A stretch of DNA of 64,000 nt, from assembly GCA_958410215.1 (NCBI GenBank), contig CATYOF010000012.1, positions 4,896-68,895 on the forward strand, read 5' to 3'. Positions 9,153 to 17,704 of the stretch are shown here, one piece after another. The position numbers and the translations under genes were made by a program. Origin of the DNA: an uncultured Cryptobacterium sp. (GTDB lineage: Bacteria; Actinomycetota; Coriobacteriia; Coriobacteriales; Eggerthellaceae). A model generated the notes under the pieces. The model was not told the origin of the DNA. It did not search any database and saw only the letters and a list, made by a program, of their open reading frames with translations. Numbering within the stretch: position 1 is the stretch's first letter; the number at the start of each line of letters is the position of its first letter.

Positions 9153-10373
9153 TTAAGCCATTACCCTTTCAATTCGTTCTACGCCTTCCTTGGTTGCCTC
9201 CGCGTCACCAAAAGCAGAAAGACGAATATATCCTTCACCAGAAGGACCAAAACCAGCTCCGGGTGTTGTAATTACCTGAGCTTTTTCCAACAACGTGTTG
9301 AATAAATCCCAAGAACCCATGCCATCGGGTGTTTTACACCACACATACGGACTATTTACGGCGCCAAACACCGTAAAACCGGCCCGTTCAAGTCCTTCTT
9401 TAATAACACGAGCATTAGTGCGATAGTAGTTAATGGTTTCTTCCACCTGTTTGGCTCCTTCAGGCGTATAAATTGCCGCAGCGCCGCGCTGGATGATATA
9501 GGAAGCGCCATTAAATTTAGTTGTTTGACGACGATTCCACAACGCATTCAAACTTTGCCCATCACGCACTAAAGCCTTAGGAACGACAGTATACCCGCAA
9601 CGAGCGCCCGTGAAACCAGCTGTTTTTGAAAATGATCGAAATTCAATAGCACACGTTTCTGCACCCGCTACTTCATAAATAGAATGAGGAATTCCTTCTT
9701 CGGTGATAAAACGTTCATAGGCAGCGTCAAACATAATAAGCGCATCATGCTGGTTTGCATAATCAACCCATACCTGAAGCTGCTCTTTCGTTAACACCGT
9801 GCCCGTAGGATTATTGGGACTGCATAAATAGATTACATCAACAGGCTTTTCAGGAAGCGCTGGAACAAAGCTGTTTTCCGCCGTAGTGGGCATGTAATAA
9901 ATATTCGTCCACCCTTGCGATGCTTCATCATATTCGCCTGCACGACCTGCCATAGCATTCGTATCAACATAGACCGGATACACCGGATCGCATACCGCAA
10001 TTACGTTGTTCACTGAAAGAATATCGCCAATGTTGCCGCAGTCAGACTTTGCACCATCCGATACAAATATTTCGTCATCATCTATTGCAACACCACGTGC
10101 GCGAAAATCGTTTTCCGCAATGGCACTACGCAAAAAGTCATAGCCTTGTTCGGGACCATAACCATGGAAGGTTTCTATATGAGCCATATCATCCACTGCT
10201 TTATGCATTGCTTCCACAACCGCTGGAGCTAAGGGACGGGTAACATCACCAATACCCATTTTAATAAGGTGAGCATCAGGATGCTTTTCTAGGTATGCCT
10301 GAGTTTTATGAGCGATATCGGAAAATAAATAACTACCAGGTAATTTGGCATAATTTTCGTTGACGTGCGCCAC
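9153..10373 (-). CDS. dapL: LL-diaminopimelate aminotransferase
   Basis: A PLP enzyme of aminotransferase class I/II that converts tetrahydrodipicolinate and glutamate directly to LL-diaminopimelate for lysine and peptidoglycan. It has 406 residues. Family marks are the N-terminal KLPGSYLF, the GIGDVTRPL strand, the PNNPTGTVL motif and the PLP lysine in SFSKTAGFTGARCGY. The start is GTG (10373) with a near-perfect AGGAGG six bases before it. It heads the run of queuosine genes, a pairing with no obvious biochemical link. No preQ1 riboswitch was recognised before it. Confidence 0.92.
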   Translation of the reverse strand: MAHVNENYAKLPGSYLFSDIAHKTQAYLEKHPDAHLIKMGIGDVTRPLAPAVVEAMHKAVDDMAHIETFHGYGPEQGYDFLRSAIAENDFRARGVAIDDDEIFVSDGAKSDCGNIGDILSVNNVIAVCDPVYPVYVDTNAMAGRAGEYDEASQGWTNIYYMPTTAENSFVPALPEKPVDVIYLCSPNNPTGTVLTKEQLQVWVDYANQHDALIMFDAAYERFITEEGIPHSIYEVAGAETCAIEFRSFSKTAGFTGARCGYTVVPKALVRDGQSLNALWNRRQTTKFNGASYIIQRGAAAIYTPEGAKQVEETINYYRTNARVIKEGLERAGFTVFGAVNSPYVWCKTPDGMGSWDLFNTLLEKAQVITTPGAGFGPSGEGYIRLSAFGDAEATKEGVERIERVMA

Positions 10374-10469
10374 GAGATACCTCCTTGAAATGCCCTAAAT
10401 CAGGCACTTTGACATCTTGCATTCACTTAACAGCATGGCACATCTTTGTAACAAGAGCGTAAACGGATA

Positions 10470-10532
10470 AAAGTGGCAAACCTCATGCACCGCCGCACTA
10501 CCAAAACTGTAGGATTTACGACCTGCCACTTT
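10470..10532 (-). terminator. Possible long-loop terminator of the thioesterase gene
   Basis: AAAGTGGCA (10470-10478) and TGCCACTTT (10524-10532) form a perfect 9-bp stem with a loop of about 45 bases. On the minus strand a TTTTAT tract overlaps the end of the stem. The large loop is unusual, so an operator upstream of dapL is the alternative. Confidence 0.35.
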
Positions 10533-10542
10533 AGAACCGTTG

Positions 10543-10962
10543 TTATAAATCAATGATGCTGTTGCCCGTTACCGCTACATTCACTGTGGCTTTAACCGCA
10601 AGTTCCCCATCAGGTCGACGGATTTCCACTTCAGTAACCACTGTGCGTCTTCCTGCTTTAAGAACGGTACCAATTGCATCTATATAGGCATCATCAACAC
10701 GCACAGGACGCAAATAATGTGCATTCACCGACATGGTAGCGTTTTCCCTCCCTAGGGTATCGACCGCACCCGTGCCTGCAATATCCACCAAAGCAAGTAA
10801 GAAGCCTCCGTGGATAGTACCAATATTATTACCGCAGTCTGGACCGGGATACGCCCTTAAGACAAAACGTCCCTCTTCAACTTCGTGCAGCTCACAACGA
10901 TCAAACCCACGAATATCCACTACATCTTCTTCGCAGTAAGCTAAGATTTTTGGATGAAGCAT
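10543..10962 (-). CDS. PaaI-like hotdog-fold thioesterase
   Basis: A 139-residue single hotdog domain. The signature NNIGTIHGGFLLALVDIAGT holds the usual HGG turn and acidic helix residue of PaaI/4HBT acyl-CoA thioesterases, and SVNAHYLRPV forms the following strand. It presumably hydrolyses acyl- or aryl-CoA thioesters; the substrate is unknown. The ATG at 10962 has AAAGGA six bases upstream. In-frame starts further upstream lack a site and would add about 30 residues not seen in the family. It is divergent from dtd. Confidence 0.8.
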   Translation of the reverse strand: MLHPKILAYCEEDVVDIRGFDRCELHEVEEGRFVLRAYPGPDCGNNIGTIHGGFLLALVDIAGTGAVDTLGRENATMSVNAHYLRPVRVDDAYIDAIGTVLKAGRRTVVTEVEIRRPDGELAVKATVNVAVTGNSIIDL

Positions 10963-11096
10963 GCTGGTTCCTTTCCCCGGCACGACACCTTTACAAAACA
11001 TGATACCGTATACCTTGAAGAGGTGCTTCTTGCTCATTGGGCAAAACAATCGCATAGTTCGCTCGGCGAATCGAAGGATAGAAGAAAAAGGATGTT

Positions 11097-11543
11097 ATGA
11101 GAGCATTAATTCAACGAGTATCCAATGCATCAGTATCAAGCGATAACAAAGAAACCCAGAACATAGCTCAGGGCTTGGTGGTGTTGTTAGGCGTCGGTCC
11201 TCAAGATGACACCACTACCGCTGAAAAACTGATGAACAAAATAAGTAAGCTGCGCATTTTTGAAGATGAAAACGGTAAAACGAACCTGTCTATTCAAGAT
11301 ATCCAAGGAAGCATTTTGCTAGTTTCGCAGTTCACCTTATATGCGGATTGCCGCAAGGGTAACAGACCGTCATTCACTAAAGGAGCTCACCCAGAACAAG
11401 CCAATACGCTTTATGCTTACTGCGCTGAATACACTAAACAATTAGGTATTCCCGTGAAAACTGGGTGGTTTGGCGCAATGATGAGCGTAGAATTAACCAA
11501 TGAGGGACCCTTTACTATCTGGCTCGATACGGATGAACTCTAA
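11097..11543 (+). CDS. dtd: D-aminoacyl-tRNA deacylase
   Basis: This enzyme removes D-amino acids (and glycine from tRNA-Ala) mischarged onto tRNA. It has 148 residues, the family's normal size. The chiral-proofreading motif LLVSQFTLYADCRKGNRPSF (the SQxxL type) is intact. The second motif reads NEGPFT, where most members have NxGPVT, so the position after the cross-subunit Gly-Pro carries Phe. An AAAGGA site lies four bases before the ATG. Confidence 0.94.
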   Translation: MRALIQRVSNASVSSDNKETQNIAQGLVVLLGVGPQDDTTTAEKLMNKISKLRIFEDENGKTNLSIQDIQGSILLVSQFTLYADCRKGNRPSFTKGAHPEQANTLYAYCAEYTKQLGIPVKTGWFGAMMSVELTNEGPFTIWLDTDEL

Positions 11544-11569
11544 AACTACAAAATGCATCTTTGCTGTAT

Positions 11570-11606
11570 GGTACATCCCTAACATTCGGTAACATCCCCG
11601 ACATAC
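11570..11606. repeat. Imperfect tandem repeat upstream of the flavodiiron gene
   Basis: GGTACATCCCTAACATTC (11570-11587) is followed directly by GGTAACATCCCCGACATAC (11588-11606). The two share about 14 positions after one gap. It lies about 50 bases before the flavodiiron start, where a regulator site would fit. Confidence 0.4.
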
Positions 11607-11654
11607 GGCGCGAAGCACGGCACTGGTTAATCTGATATGTGAAAGGAATTGGTA

Positions 11655-12815
11655 ATGACCACATACGAAGATATTATCGAACTTGGTGTTTATGATACTG
11701 AAACCAAACTTTTCGAAGGGCAGTTCCCCATTCCTGAAGGCATTACCTACAATTCCTATGCAATTTGCGATGAAAAAGTAGCCATTATGGATTCGGTGGA
11801 TGTGCGCTTTGCAGACCAGTGGCTTGCCAACCTTAAAGCTGCTCTTGAAGGAAAAGAGCCCGACTATTTAATCATCCAACACATGGAACCTGATCATTCG
11901 GGCAGTATTGCACGGTTTTTACAAGCCTATCCTCACACTACCCTAGTGGGTAACGCTAAAACTTTTACCATGCTGGAAAACTTCTTTGGATCTGCTTTTT
12001 CTGAAAACCAGCTTGTTGTTAAAAATGGAGACGAATTATCACTTGGCAACCACACCTTAACTTTTGTGTTTGCTCCGATGGTTCACTGGCCAGAAGTTAT
12101 GATGACCTACGATTCAGCCACAAAAGTTTTATTTAGCGCTGATGCTTTTGGTACCTTCGGTCCCGCTAAGATTGACAGACCTTGGATTGATGAAGCACGC
12201 CGTTATTACTTTGGCATTGTGGCTCCCTATGGCAAGCAAGTTCAAGCCCTGTTTAAGAAACTCACCGCCTACGATATTACCGCACTGTTCCCCTTACATG
12301 GTCCAGTGCTTACTGGCAATATTGAGCCCTATAAAAATGCTTATAAAACCTGGGCTAGCTATGCACCCGAAAAGACAGGTGTCACCTTGGTATATTCTTC
12401 TGTCTATGGGCACACCAAACAGGCCGTAGAAACCCTTGCCTCAATGCTAGAAGAAAAAAATTGCTCCGTTGAACAATTCGATCTTTCTCGTTGTGTTGAA
12501 TCCGAAGCAGTCGCTGCCGCTTTTTGCTACGACACCCTTGTGTGTGCTTCTGTAACCTACAACGGTTCAGCTTTCCCCGCTATGAAAACATTCTTAGAAG
12601 CACTCGTTGAAAAGAAATATCAAAACCGCAAAGTAGCCTTTATTCAAAACGGATCATGGGCCCCTATGGCAACAAAAACTATGAAGGAAATTTTGGAAGG
12701 CTGCAAAGATCTTACATTCGTAGAACCAGAAATCACGATTACAGGCGCTCTGAATGATGAAACAAACAAAGAACTAAAAGAGTTAGCCCACGTCCTTACT
12801 GAAAGCAAGGACTAA
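11655..12815 (+). CDS. FprA family A-type flavodiiron protein
   Basis: A soluble oxygen or nitric oxide reductase of anaerobes. It has 386 residues: an N-terminal metallo-beta-lactamase-like diiron domain and a C-terminal flavodoxin domain from about residue 250 (VTLVYSSVYGHTKQAV, the FMN phosphate loop). Diiron ligands are visible: H76-x-E78-x-D80-H81 (QHMEPDHSG), the His in PMVHWPEV, the Asp in FSADAFG and the His in FPLHGPVL. The ATG at 11655 is preferred over a TTG two codons upstream, because AAAGGA is seven bases away. No rubredoxin gene is adjacent, so the electron donor is not shown. The next gene starts 14 bases downstream. Confidence 0.92.
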   Translation: MTTYEDIIELGVYDTETKLFEGQFPIPEGITYNSYAICDEKVAIMDSVDVRFADQWLANLKAALEGKEPDYLIIQHMEPDHSGSIARFLQAYPHTTLVGNAKTFTMLENFFGSAFSENQLVVKNGDELSLGNHTLTFVFAPMVHWPEVMMTYDSATKVLFSADAFGTFGPAKIDRPWIDEARRYYFGIVAPYGKQVQALFKKLTAYDITALFPLHGPVLTGNIEPYKNAYKTWASYAPEKTGVTLVYSSVYGHTKQAVETLASMLEEKNCSVEQFDLSRCVESEAVAAAFCYDTLVCASVTYNGSAFPAMKTFLEALVEKKYQNRKVAFIQNGSWAPMATKTMKEILEGCKDLTFVEPEITITGALNDETNKELKELAHVLTESKD

Positions 12816-12829
12816 CACCTATCAAGAAT

Positions 12830-13324
12830 ATGAAGAAACCACCAGCAAAGACTAGTTTCGCGGCAACCACGCTTTCCACGGCATCTACGCCATGGAGGTA
12901 TGCACCATGGATAACGCGAATTATCTTTGCGGTGGTTTTTTTCCTTAATATTCAGTGCGCATTGCAATTCATTATTACACCCAATGCTTATCTGAATGCC
13001 TATGAATTAAGCGGAGCTTCTGGCACCGTTGCAATTCAAGGACTTGGGGTTGCTTTTCTGATGTGGAACACTACCTACCCGTTATATCTCGTTCAACCCA
13101 CAAAATACCGGTTCTTGGGCATAATAATTCTTGTTCAACAAGCAATTGGCCTTATAGGAGAAAGTATCATTCTGCTTTCGTTACCCCTTGGACACGAGAT
13201 GCTTGCTGGTAGTATTATTCGCTTCATCTGTTTTGATGCCATAGGCCTTATAGCAATGAGTGCAACATACCTTTTCCTGTATGCCGCACTCAAACGATCT
13301 AAGAAGCCGCGCATGAAACCCTAG
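12830..13324 (+). CDS. Unknown four-helix membrane protein
   Basis: A 164-residue protein with a short Ser/Thr/Ala-rich N-terminus and four predicted membrane segments, starting around residues 27, 68, 92 and 125. It ends in a basic tail (KRSKKPRMKP). I recognise no family. The spacing of 14 bases from the flavodiiron gene suggests co-transcription. No clear ribosome site precedes its ATG, so translation may depend on coupling. It converges with the formate/nitrite channel. Confidence 0.6.
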   Translation: MKKPPAKTSFAATTLSTASTPWRYAPWITRIIFAVVFFLNIQCALQFIITPNAYLNAYELSGASGTVAIQGLGVAFLMWNTTYPLYLVQPTKYRFLGIIILVQQAIGLIGESIILLSLPLGHEMLAGSIIRFICFDAIGLIAMSATYLFLYAALKRSKKPRMKP

Positions 13325-13335
13325 GTGTTCTTTTC

Positions 13336-14187
13336 TTATTTTGTTTTCTTATGATAGGCAACCCAGTACGCCATACCAACAAAGAGTGCACCGCCCACAA
13401 TGTTACCCGGCACCGTAGCACTCCAATTCCACAGAGCGCCACCCCAGGTAAGCACCGAAGGATCAATACCCGCAGGAACAATACCTACCGAGGTAAGCAA
13501 AATACCCATAGGCAAGAAGAACATGTTCGCAACACAGTGCTCAAATCCACAAGCAACAAAGGCAGCAATGGGAAGCAAGATGCCCAGCATTTTATCAGCC
13601 ACTGTTTTGCCTGCGTACCCAATCCAAACGGCTAAGCAAACTAAAAAGTTACACATAATTCCCTTGGCAAAAAGGGTTAACCAGTCAGGCGTCATCTTAC
13701 CTGAAGCAACACTTACCATGGTTTGACCAACAATGCCTCCATTCATTGACTGCATCCCCGAAAGATAGACCAAGCCCACAATAATAAGCGCTCCCACAAA
13801 ATTGCCCACGAATACTACGATCCAGTTCTTCAGCACCGCGCCCCAGCTAATCTTTTTACTGGCAGCACTCATGACAATCATCGTATTACCCGTAAATAAT
13901 TCTGCACCGCATACAATTACCAAAAGCAGGCCCAATGAGAACAAAGCGCCGCCTAACACACGCTGAACGGCAAAAGGTAAATCCGGATCCCCTGAAACCA
14001 GCAGAAAGAACATGGCGCCCATGGCAATAAAAGCGCCCGCCATAATTGAAAGCATAAAAGACTGAGTAAAACTCATTGATGTCTTAGTAACACCAAGCCC
14101 TTCCGCTTTTGCTTCAATTTCTGCAGGAGCAAGTGCATCACTTTTTGGCAAGCTTGGCAAAACATCTTTGAGCTCTTCTAATGACAT
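13336..14187 (-). CDS. Formate/nitrite transporter family channel (FocA/NirC)
   Basis: A pentameric channel for small monovalent anions such as formate, nitrite or hydrosulfide. It has 283 residues with six membrane segments, the GAELFTGN loop, the GNFVGAL helix and the conserved CNFLVCLAVW and GFEHCVANM regions that line the pore. FocA, NirC and hydrosulfide branches cannot be separated from the sequence alone. No pyruvate formate-lyase or nitrite reductase gene is nearby. AAGGTGAT precedes the ATG. Confidence 0.92.
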   Translation of the reverse strand: MSLEELKDVLPSLPKSDALAPAEIEAKAEGLGVTKTSMSFTQSFMLSIMAGAFIAMGAMFFLLVSGDPDLPFAVQRVLGGALFSLGLLLVIVCGAELFTGNTMIVMSAASKKISWGAVLKNWIVVFVGNFVGALIIVGLVYLSGMQSMNGGIVGQTMVSVASGKMTPDWLTLFAKGIMCNFLVCLAVWIGYAGKTVADKMLGILLPIAAFVACGFEHCVANMFFLPMGILLTSVGIVPAGIDPSVLTWGGALWNWSATVPGNIVGGALFVGMAYWVAYHKKTK

Positions 14188-14373
14188 ACCATCACCTTAT
14201 CCTTTACAAAGAGCGGCATCTTTGACCCTTTCCTAACCACACCGAACCTTACCACAATACGTTGTGGAATTACCGGTACGCATGCCCAGTGGTTGTGGAT
14301 ACCTCTGTATTGGTAAAACGTTTCAATATGAATTTATTACGCAAGTTGCCTAACCGCCATTCCTTAAGGACAA

Positions 14374-14397
14374 GAATAGTTAGACTATCGAATAGTT
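14374..14397. promoter_or_regulatory. Possible operator upstream of the alcohol/aldehyde dehydrogenase operon
   Basis: GAATAGTT occurs directly at 14374-14381 and 14390-14397. The second copy forms a 13-base inverted repeat, ACTAT-CGA-ATAGT (14384-14396). It lies about 35 bases before the first gene of the operon. No regulator is assigned. The rest of the 14188-14430 gap shows nothing else recognisable. Confidence 0.35.
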
Positions 14398-14430
14398 TGT
14401 TTGTCAAATTAATTTAGGTAAGGAGAATCT

Positions 14431-14895
14431 TTGTACGAAGTCCGCACTTCAGGGCGTGGTCAGGTAAACAAACACACCCATCCTAAACGATCGCTCTGGA
14501 AACGCTTTTACGTTTCGCTGCTTCTCTTGCTTTTGCCTTTTCTGCTGAAAGTATTTCGTCTTTCAAAAAAAGTACGTAACGAAGGAATATATGTAGGCGA
14601 AGGTTTTGTCTTACGTTTAACCATTACCGGTTTTTCTCATAGTCGCACCCTGCGATATGGGCACCATACTTGGCATGGTGTCTCAGAAGACACCAAACCT
14701 GGCCTTACTATTGCCTTTCGCGATTTGGACTATGCCTACGATATTTTCTCTGGCGGCATTACTTTAAAGGAAGGTTTATCTGCTCGTCTTTTTACCACCC
14801 ATGGTCCTAACGACAAAGGCGTTGCCATTACCTATTTGTTTACCGTTATCCTTAAAACCTTTTTCTTCTGGCGCTCAGCATATCGGAGGTCTTAA
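14431..14895 (+). CDS. Unknown small membrane-anchored protein, possibly SCP2-like
   Basis: A 154-residue protein starting at TTG with AGGAG five bases upstream. It has a basic N-terminus, one hydrophobic stretch (about residues 29-40) and a soluble remainder. The segment FRDLDYAYDIFSGGITL, followed later by THGPNDKGVAI, resembles the layout of sterol-carrier-protein-2-like lipid-binding domains. That is a weak, pattern-level resemblance. The TAA stop touches the ATG of the alcohol dehydrogenase, whose ribosome site (GGAGGT) lies inside this gene, so the two are coupled. A role delivering a hydrophobic substrate to the dehydrogenases is inference. Confidence 0.65.
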   Translation: MYEVRTSGRGQVNKHTHPKRSLWKRFYVSLLLLLLPFLLKVFRLSKKVRNEGIYVGEGFVLRLTITGFSHSRTLRYGHHTWHGVSEDTKPGLTIAFRDLDYAYDIFSGGITLKEGLSARLFTTHGPNDKGVAITYLFTVILKTFFFWRSAYRRS

Positions 14896-16074
14896 ATGAA
14901 TGCATTTGAATTTCACTGCCCCACTAAAATAATTTGCGGTAAAAATGCCTTACACAAATTGCCCGTTAAAATGGCAGACCGCAATGTAACTAAACCACTT
15001 ATTGTTACCGACGAAAACTTGGTAAAGCTTGGTATTGCAGAACATGTATTTTCACCTTTAAAGGAAGCTGACATTCCTTACGTAGTTTACGACCAAGTTC
15101 CCCCCGATTCTTCCTTAACCGTAGTCAATGAAGTTGCTGAACTCTATCGCACGCAAGGTTGCGATGGCTGGATAGCACTTGGTGGTGGATCTGCTATCGA
15201 TACGGCAAAAGGCGCTGCCGCAGCGGTTTCCGTAGGCGAAAAAGACTTCACGGAACTACAGGGCTCCGAAATTCTTCAGGATGATCTTGATACCCTTATC
15301 GCTATCCCCACCACCGCGGGTACCGGATCGGAAGTTACGCTGGTAGCCGTAGTTGCAGATACACAGGCACATGCAAAGTTAAGTTATACCTCCTACCGCC
15401 TTGTGCCCCACCTAGCATTTTTAGACCCGCAACTTACCGCTTCACTTCCGCCAAAGCTAACCGCAACCACCGGCATTGATGCGCTTACCCATGCTATTGA
15501 AGCTTATACTTCTATTCAGAAAAATCCTATTAGCGATGCTTTAGCAGTACAAGCAATTCGCTTAATTACTGAAAATCTTGCTCATTCATGCGCCGAACCA
15601 AACGATTTAGACGCACGCACCAACTTAGCACTGGGAAGTTTACTTGCCGGCGCATCGTTTTCTAACGCCATGGTTGGCATCGTACATGCTATCGGTCATT
15701 CATTGGGCGGCTTATGCCACATTCCACACGGTCAAGCTATGATGCTGCTTTTGCCGCATTGCGTCCATTTCAACCGTGCTCATGGCTATCACAAAGGCTT
15801 ATACGGAGAATTGTTAGCAGCTCTTCGCCCTGATTTAGATACAGCTCGCCTTTCTGCAGACGAAAAAGATGCCCTGTTTGAAACCGAGCTGTTCACCATG
15901 AATGATTTTTATCATCGCGAATACGGCGTACCTACCCGCTTGTCTGAGCTGCGTGTAACCAAAGATCAACTACCTGCCGTAGCAAAACAAGCACGCTACG
16001 ATGGCGCTGCATTGTACAACAAGCAAGAAATCACTGAAGACGTTGCCCTTGAAATTCTGGAGGCTGCACTGTAA
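14896..16074 (+). CDS. Iron-containing alcohol dehydrogenase
   Basis: A group III (Fe-dependent) NAD(P)-linked alcohol dehydrogenase of 392 residues. The nucleotide-binding GGGSAIDTAKG and TTAGTGSEVT motifs are in the N-terminal half. The metal site is formed by the conserved Asp and His residues in TGIDALTHAIEAY and by VHAIGHSLGGLCHIPHG. Substrates of the family range from ethanol and butanol to 1,3-propanediol, and no specificity can be assigned. Its stop overlaps the aldehyde dehydrogenase start by one base (TAATG), so the pair likely interconverts an alcohol and an acid through the aldehyde. Confidence 0.92.
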   Translation: MNAFEFHCPTKIICGKNALHKLPVKMADRNVTKPLIVTDENLVKLGIAEHVFSPLKEADIPYVVYDQVPPDSSLTVVNEVAELYRTQGCDGWIALGGGSAIDTAKGAAAAVSVGEKDFTELQGSEILQDDLDTLIAIPTTAGTGSEVTLVAVVADTQAHAKLSYTSYRLVPHLAFLDPQLTASLPPKLTATTGIDALTHAIEAYTSIQKNPISDALAVQAIRLITENLAHSCAEPNDLDARTNLALGSLLAGASFSNAMVGIVHAIGHSLGGLCHIPHGQAMMLLLPHCVHFNRAHGYHKGLYGELLAALRPDLDTARLSADEKDALFETELFTMNDFYHREYGVPTRLSELRVTKDQLPAVAKQARYDGAALYNKQEITEDVALEILEAAL

Positions 16075-17609
16075 TGACTTCTCAATCAAACTCAAAAGAA
16101 TGCTTAACTTCTAAAGATCGCACACAGGAACAATCAGCGCAGAAGCAAACATCGAAAGAACAAACGTCCCGGGGACAAGAATCACAAGAACAAGTCTCTC
16201 AGCACACCGCCGCCTACACCTGCGCAGCTGATGTACAGGCAGCGGTAGATTCAATGCACGCCTGGTTCGAAACGGGAAAAACACTTCCGCTTCACTACCG
16301 CCGAAACATTCTCCAAGCACTGCGTACCTACTTAAAAAAGCATGAAAACGAAGTCTTAGACGCCCTTCATGAAGACCTAGGCAAGGCACCCTTTGAAGGG
16401 TTTGCGACCGAACTCGGCATCGTATATGACGAAATTCGCCTATGCTTAAGCAAGCTGTATGCCTGGGCAAAGCCTAAACGAGTTGCTACCCCTCTTGCTC
16501 ATTTCCCTTCATCATCAAAGGTGTATCCTTCCCCCTACGGTGTTGTAGCCGTTCTTTCACCTTGGAACTATCCGCTTCAGTTGGCCTTAGTTCCTGTTAT
16601 CGACGCACTAACTGCAGGTAATTGCGTGGTATTAAAGCCCTCGCACACCTCTCCTGCCACCAGCGCTTTTCTGCAGAAGCTTTGCGATGACGTGTTTGAC
16701 CCCAATTTGGTTCGCTGCTTGCCCAGTGGCGGACATATGAACGATTGGATTCTTGAAACCAAATTCGACAAAATATTTTTCACGGGCAGCCCTCGTGTCG
16801 GTCGACAGATTATGCATGCTGCTGCTGACAACCTTACCGATGTTACCCTGGAACTTGGTGGCAAAAGCCCCTGCATTATTGCTGAAGATGCCAACATTAA
16901 GCGCGCTGCGCAGCGTATTGCATGGGGCAAATGCATTAACTCCGGTCAAACCTGTGTGGCCCCCGATTACTTCCTAGTGCACGAAAATGTTGTTGATGCC
17001 TTCGTAGCGGAGCTGGATACCTGGCTTCATACGTATTACGGCAAGAACATTTTAGAATCCAGTGAATACCCTCATATGATTAATGAACATCACTTCGATC
17101 GTGTTTGCGGGCTTATCGATAATCACAACGACAACGCTTTCATAGCGCTTGGTGGTGGACGCGATTCCGAAACACTCCGCATCGAACCAACCGTAATGCG
17201 TGGTGTTACGTTAGATGATCCTGTTATGGGAGAAGAAATATTTGGACCGGTACTGCCTATTATCACCTGGAAGACTTTCGATGAAGCATTGCAGGTAATC
17301 CGCAACTTCCCGGAACCTTTAGCATGCTACGTCTTTTCTACGAGCAAGGTATTCCAAGAACAGGTAATAACTTCGGTGCCGTTTGGCGGTGCCACTATTA
17401 ACGACGTGGTTATTCATCTCGCAAACAATCATATGGGCTTTGGTGGCTTTGGAGAATCGGGCATGGGAGCCTATCACGGCAAAGCAGGCTTTGATTGCTT
17501 TACGCACTATAAGTCCACGCTGAAGAAATCAAACCTTATCGAAATGCCCGTTCGTAACCCTCCCTTTAGCAACATGAAAATGAAAATAGTAAAGCTTTTA
17601 ATGCGCTAG
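16074..17609 (+). CDS. Aldehyde dehydrogenase family protein (class 3-like) with Gln/Ser-rich extension
   Basis: A 511-residue NAD(P)-dependent aldehyde dehydrogenase. Catalytic residues are intact: Asn165 (SPWNYP), Glu260 (LELGGKSP) and Cys294 (GQTCVAPDY). The shape without a long C-terminal tail, and the ending FSNMKMKIVKLLMR, resemble class 3 and fatty-aldehyde dehydrogenases. About 45 N-terminal residues, rich in Gln, Ser, Lys and Glu with TSKEQTS-like micro-repeats, precede the conserved domain and are not part of the family. The start is fixed by the TAATG overlap with the alcohol dehydrogenase. It is the last gene of the operon, followed by a strong terminator. Confidence 0.92.
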   Translation: MTSQSNSKECLTSKDRTQEQSAQKQTSKEQTSRGQESQEQVSQHTAAYTCAADVQAAVDSMHAWFETGKTLPLHYRRNILQALRTYLKKHENEVLDALHEDLGKAPFEGFATELGIVYDEIRLCLSKLYAWAKPKRVATPLAHFPSSSKVYPSPYGVVAVLSPWNYPLQLALVPVIDALTAGNCVVLKPSHTSPATSAFLQKLCDDVFDPNLVRCLPSGGHMNDWILETKFDKIFFTGSPRVGRQIMHAAADNLTDVTLELGGKSPCIIAEDANIKRAAQRIAWGKCINSGQTCVAPDYFLVHENVVDAFVAELDTWLHTYYGKNILESSEYPHMINEHHFDRVCGLIDNHNDNAFIALGGGRDSETLRIEPTVMRGVTLDDPVMGEEIFGPVLPIITWKTFDEALQVIRNFPEPLACYVFSTSKVFQEQVITSVPFGGATINDVVIHLANNHMGFGGFGESGMGAYHGKAGFDCFTHYKSTLKKSNLIEMPVRNPPFSNMKMKIVKLLMR

Positions 17610-17661
17610 TTGTAAGCACCCTCCAAGGGAATTACATTTAACTTACCGCCTAGATTTTTAG

Positions 17662-17694
17662 AAAAACAGCCCAGCACTGCCTGGGCTGTTTTTT
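17662..17694 (+). terminator. Rho-independent terminator of the alcohol/aldehyde dehydrogenase operon
   Basis: A perfect 10-bp stem, AACAGCCCAG (17665-17674) with CTGGGCTGTT (17681-17690), is followed by a T-run. A tract of A on the other side may let it also serve the RNHCP gene from the opposite strand. Confidence 0.9.
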
Positions 17695-17704
17695 CGCTCA
17701 TGCT

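Noticed and set aside
9146..10542. preQ1 riboswitch in the dapL leader
   Set aside because: No H-type pseudoknot pattern was recognised by eye. Only a 9-bp inverted repeat is present.
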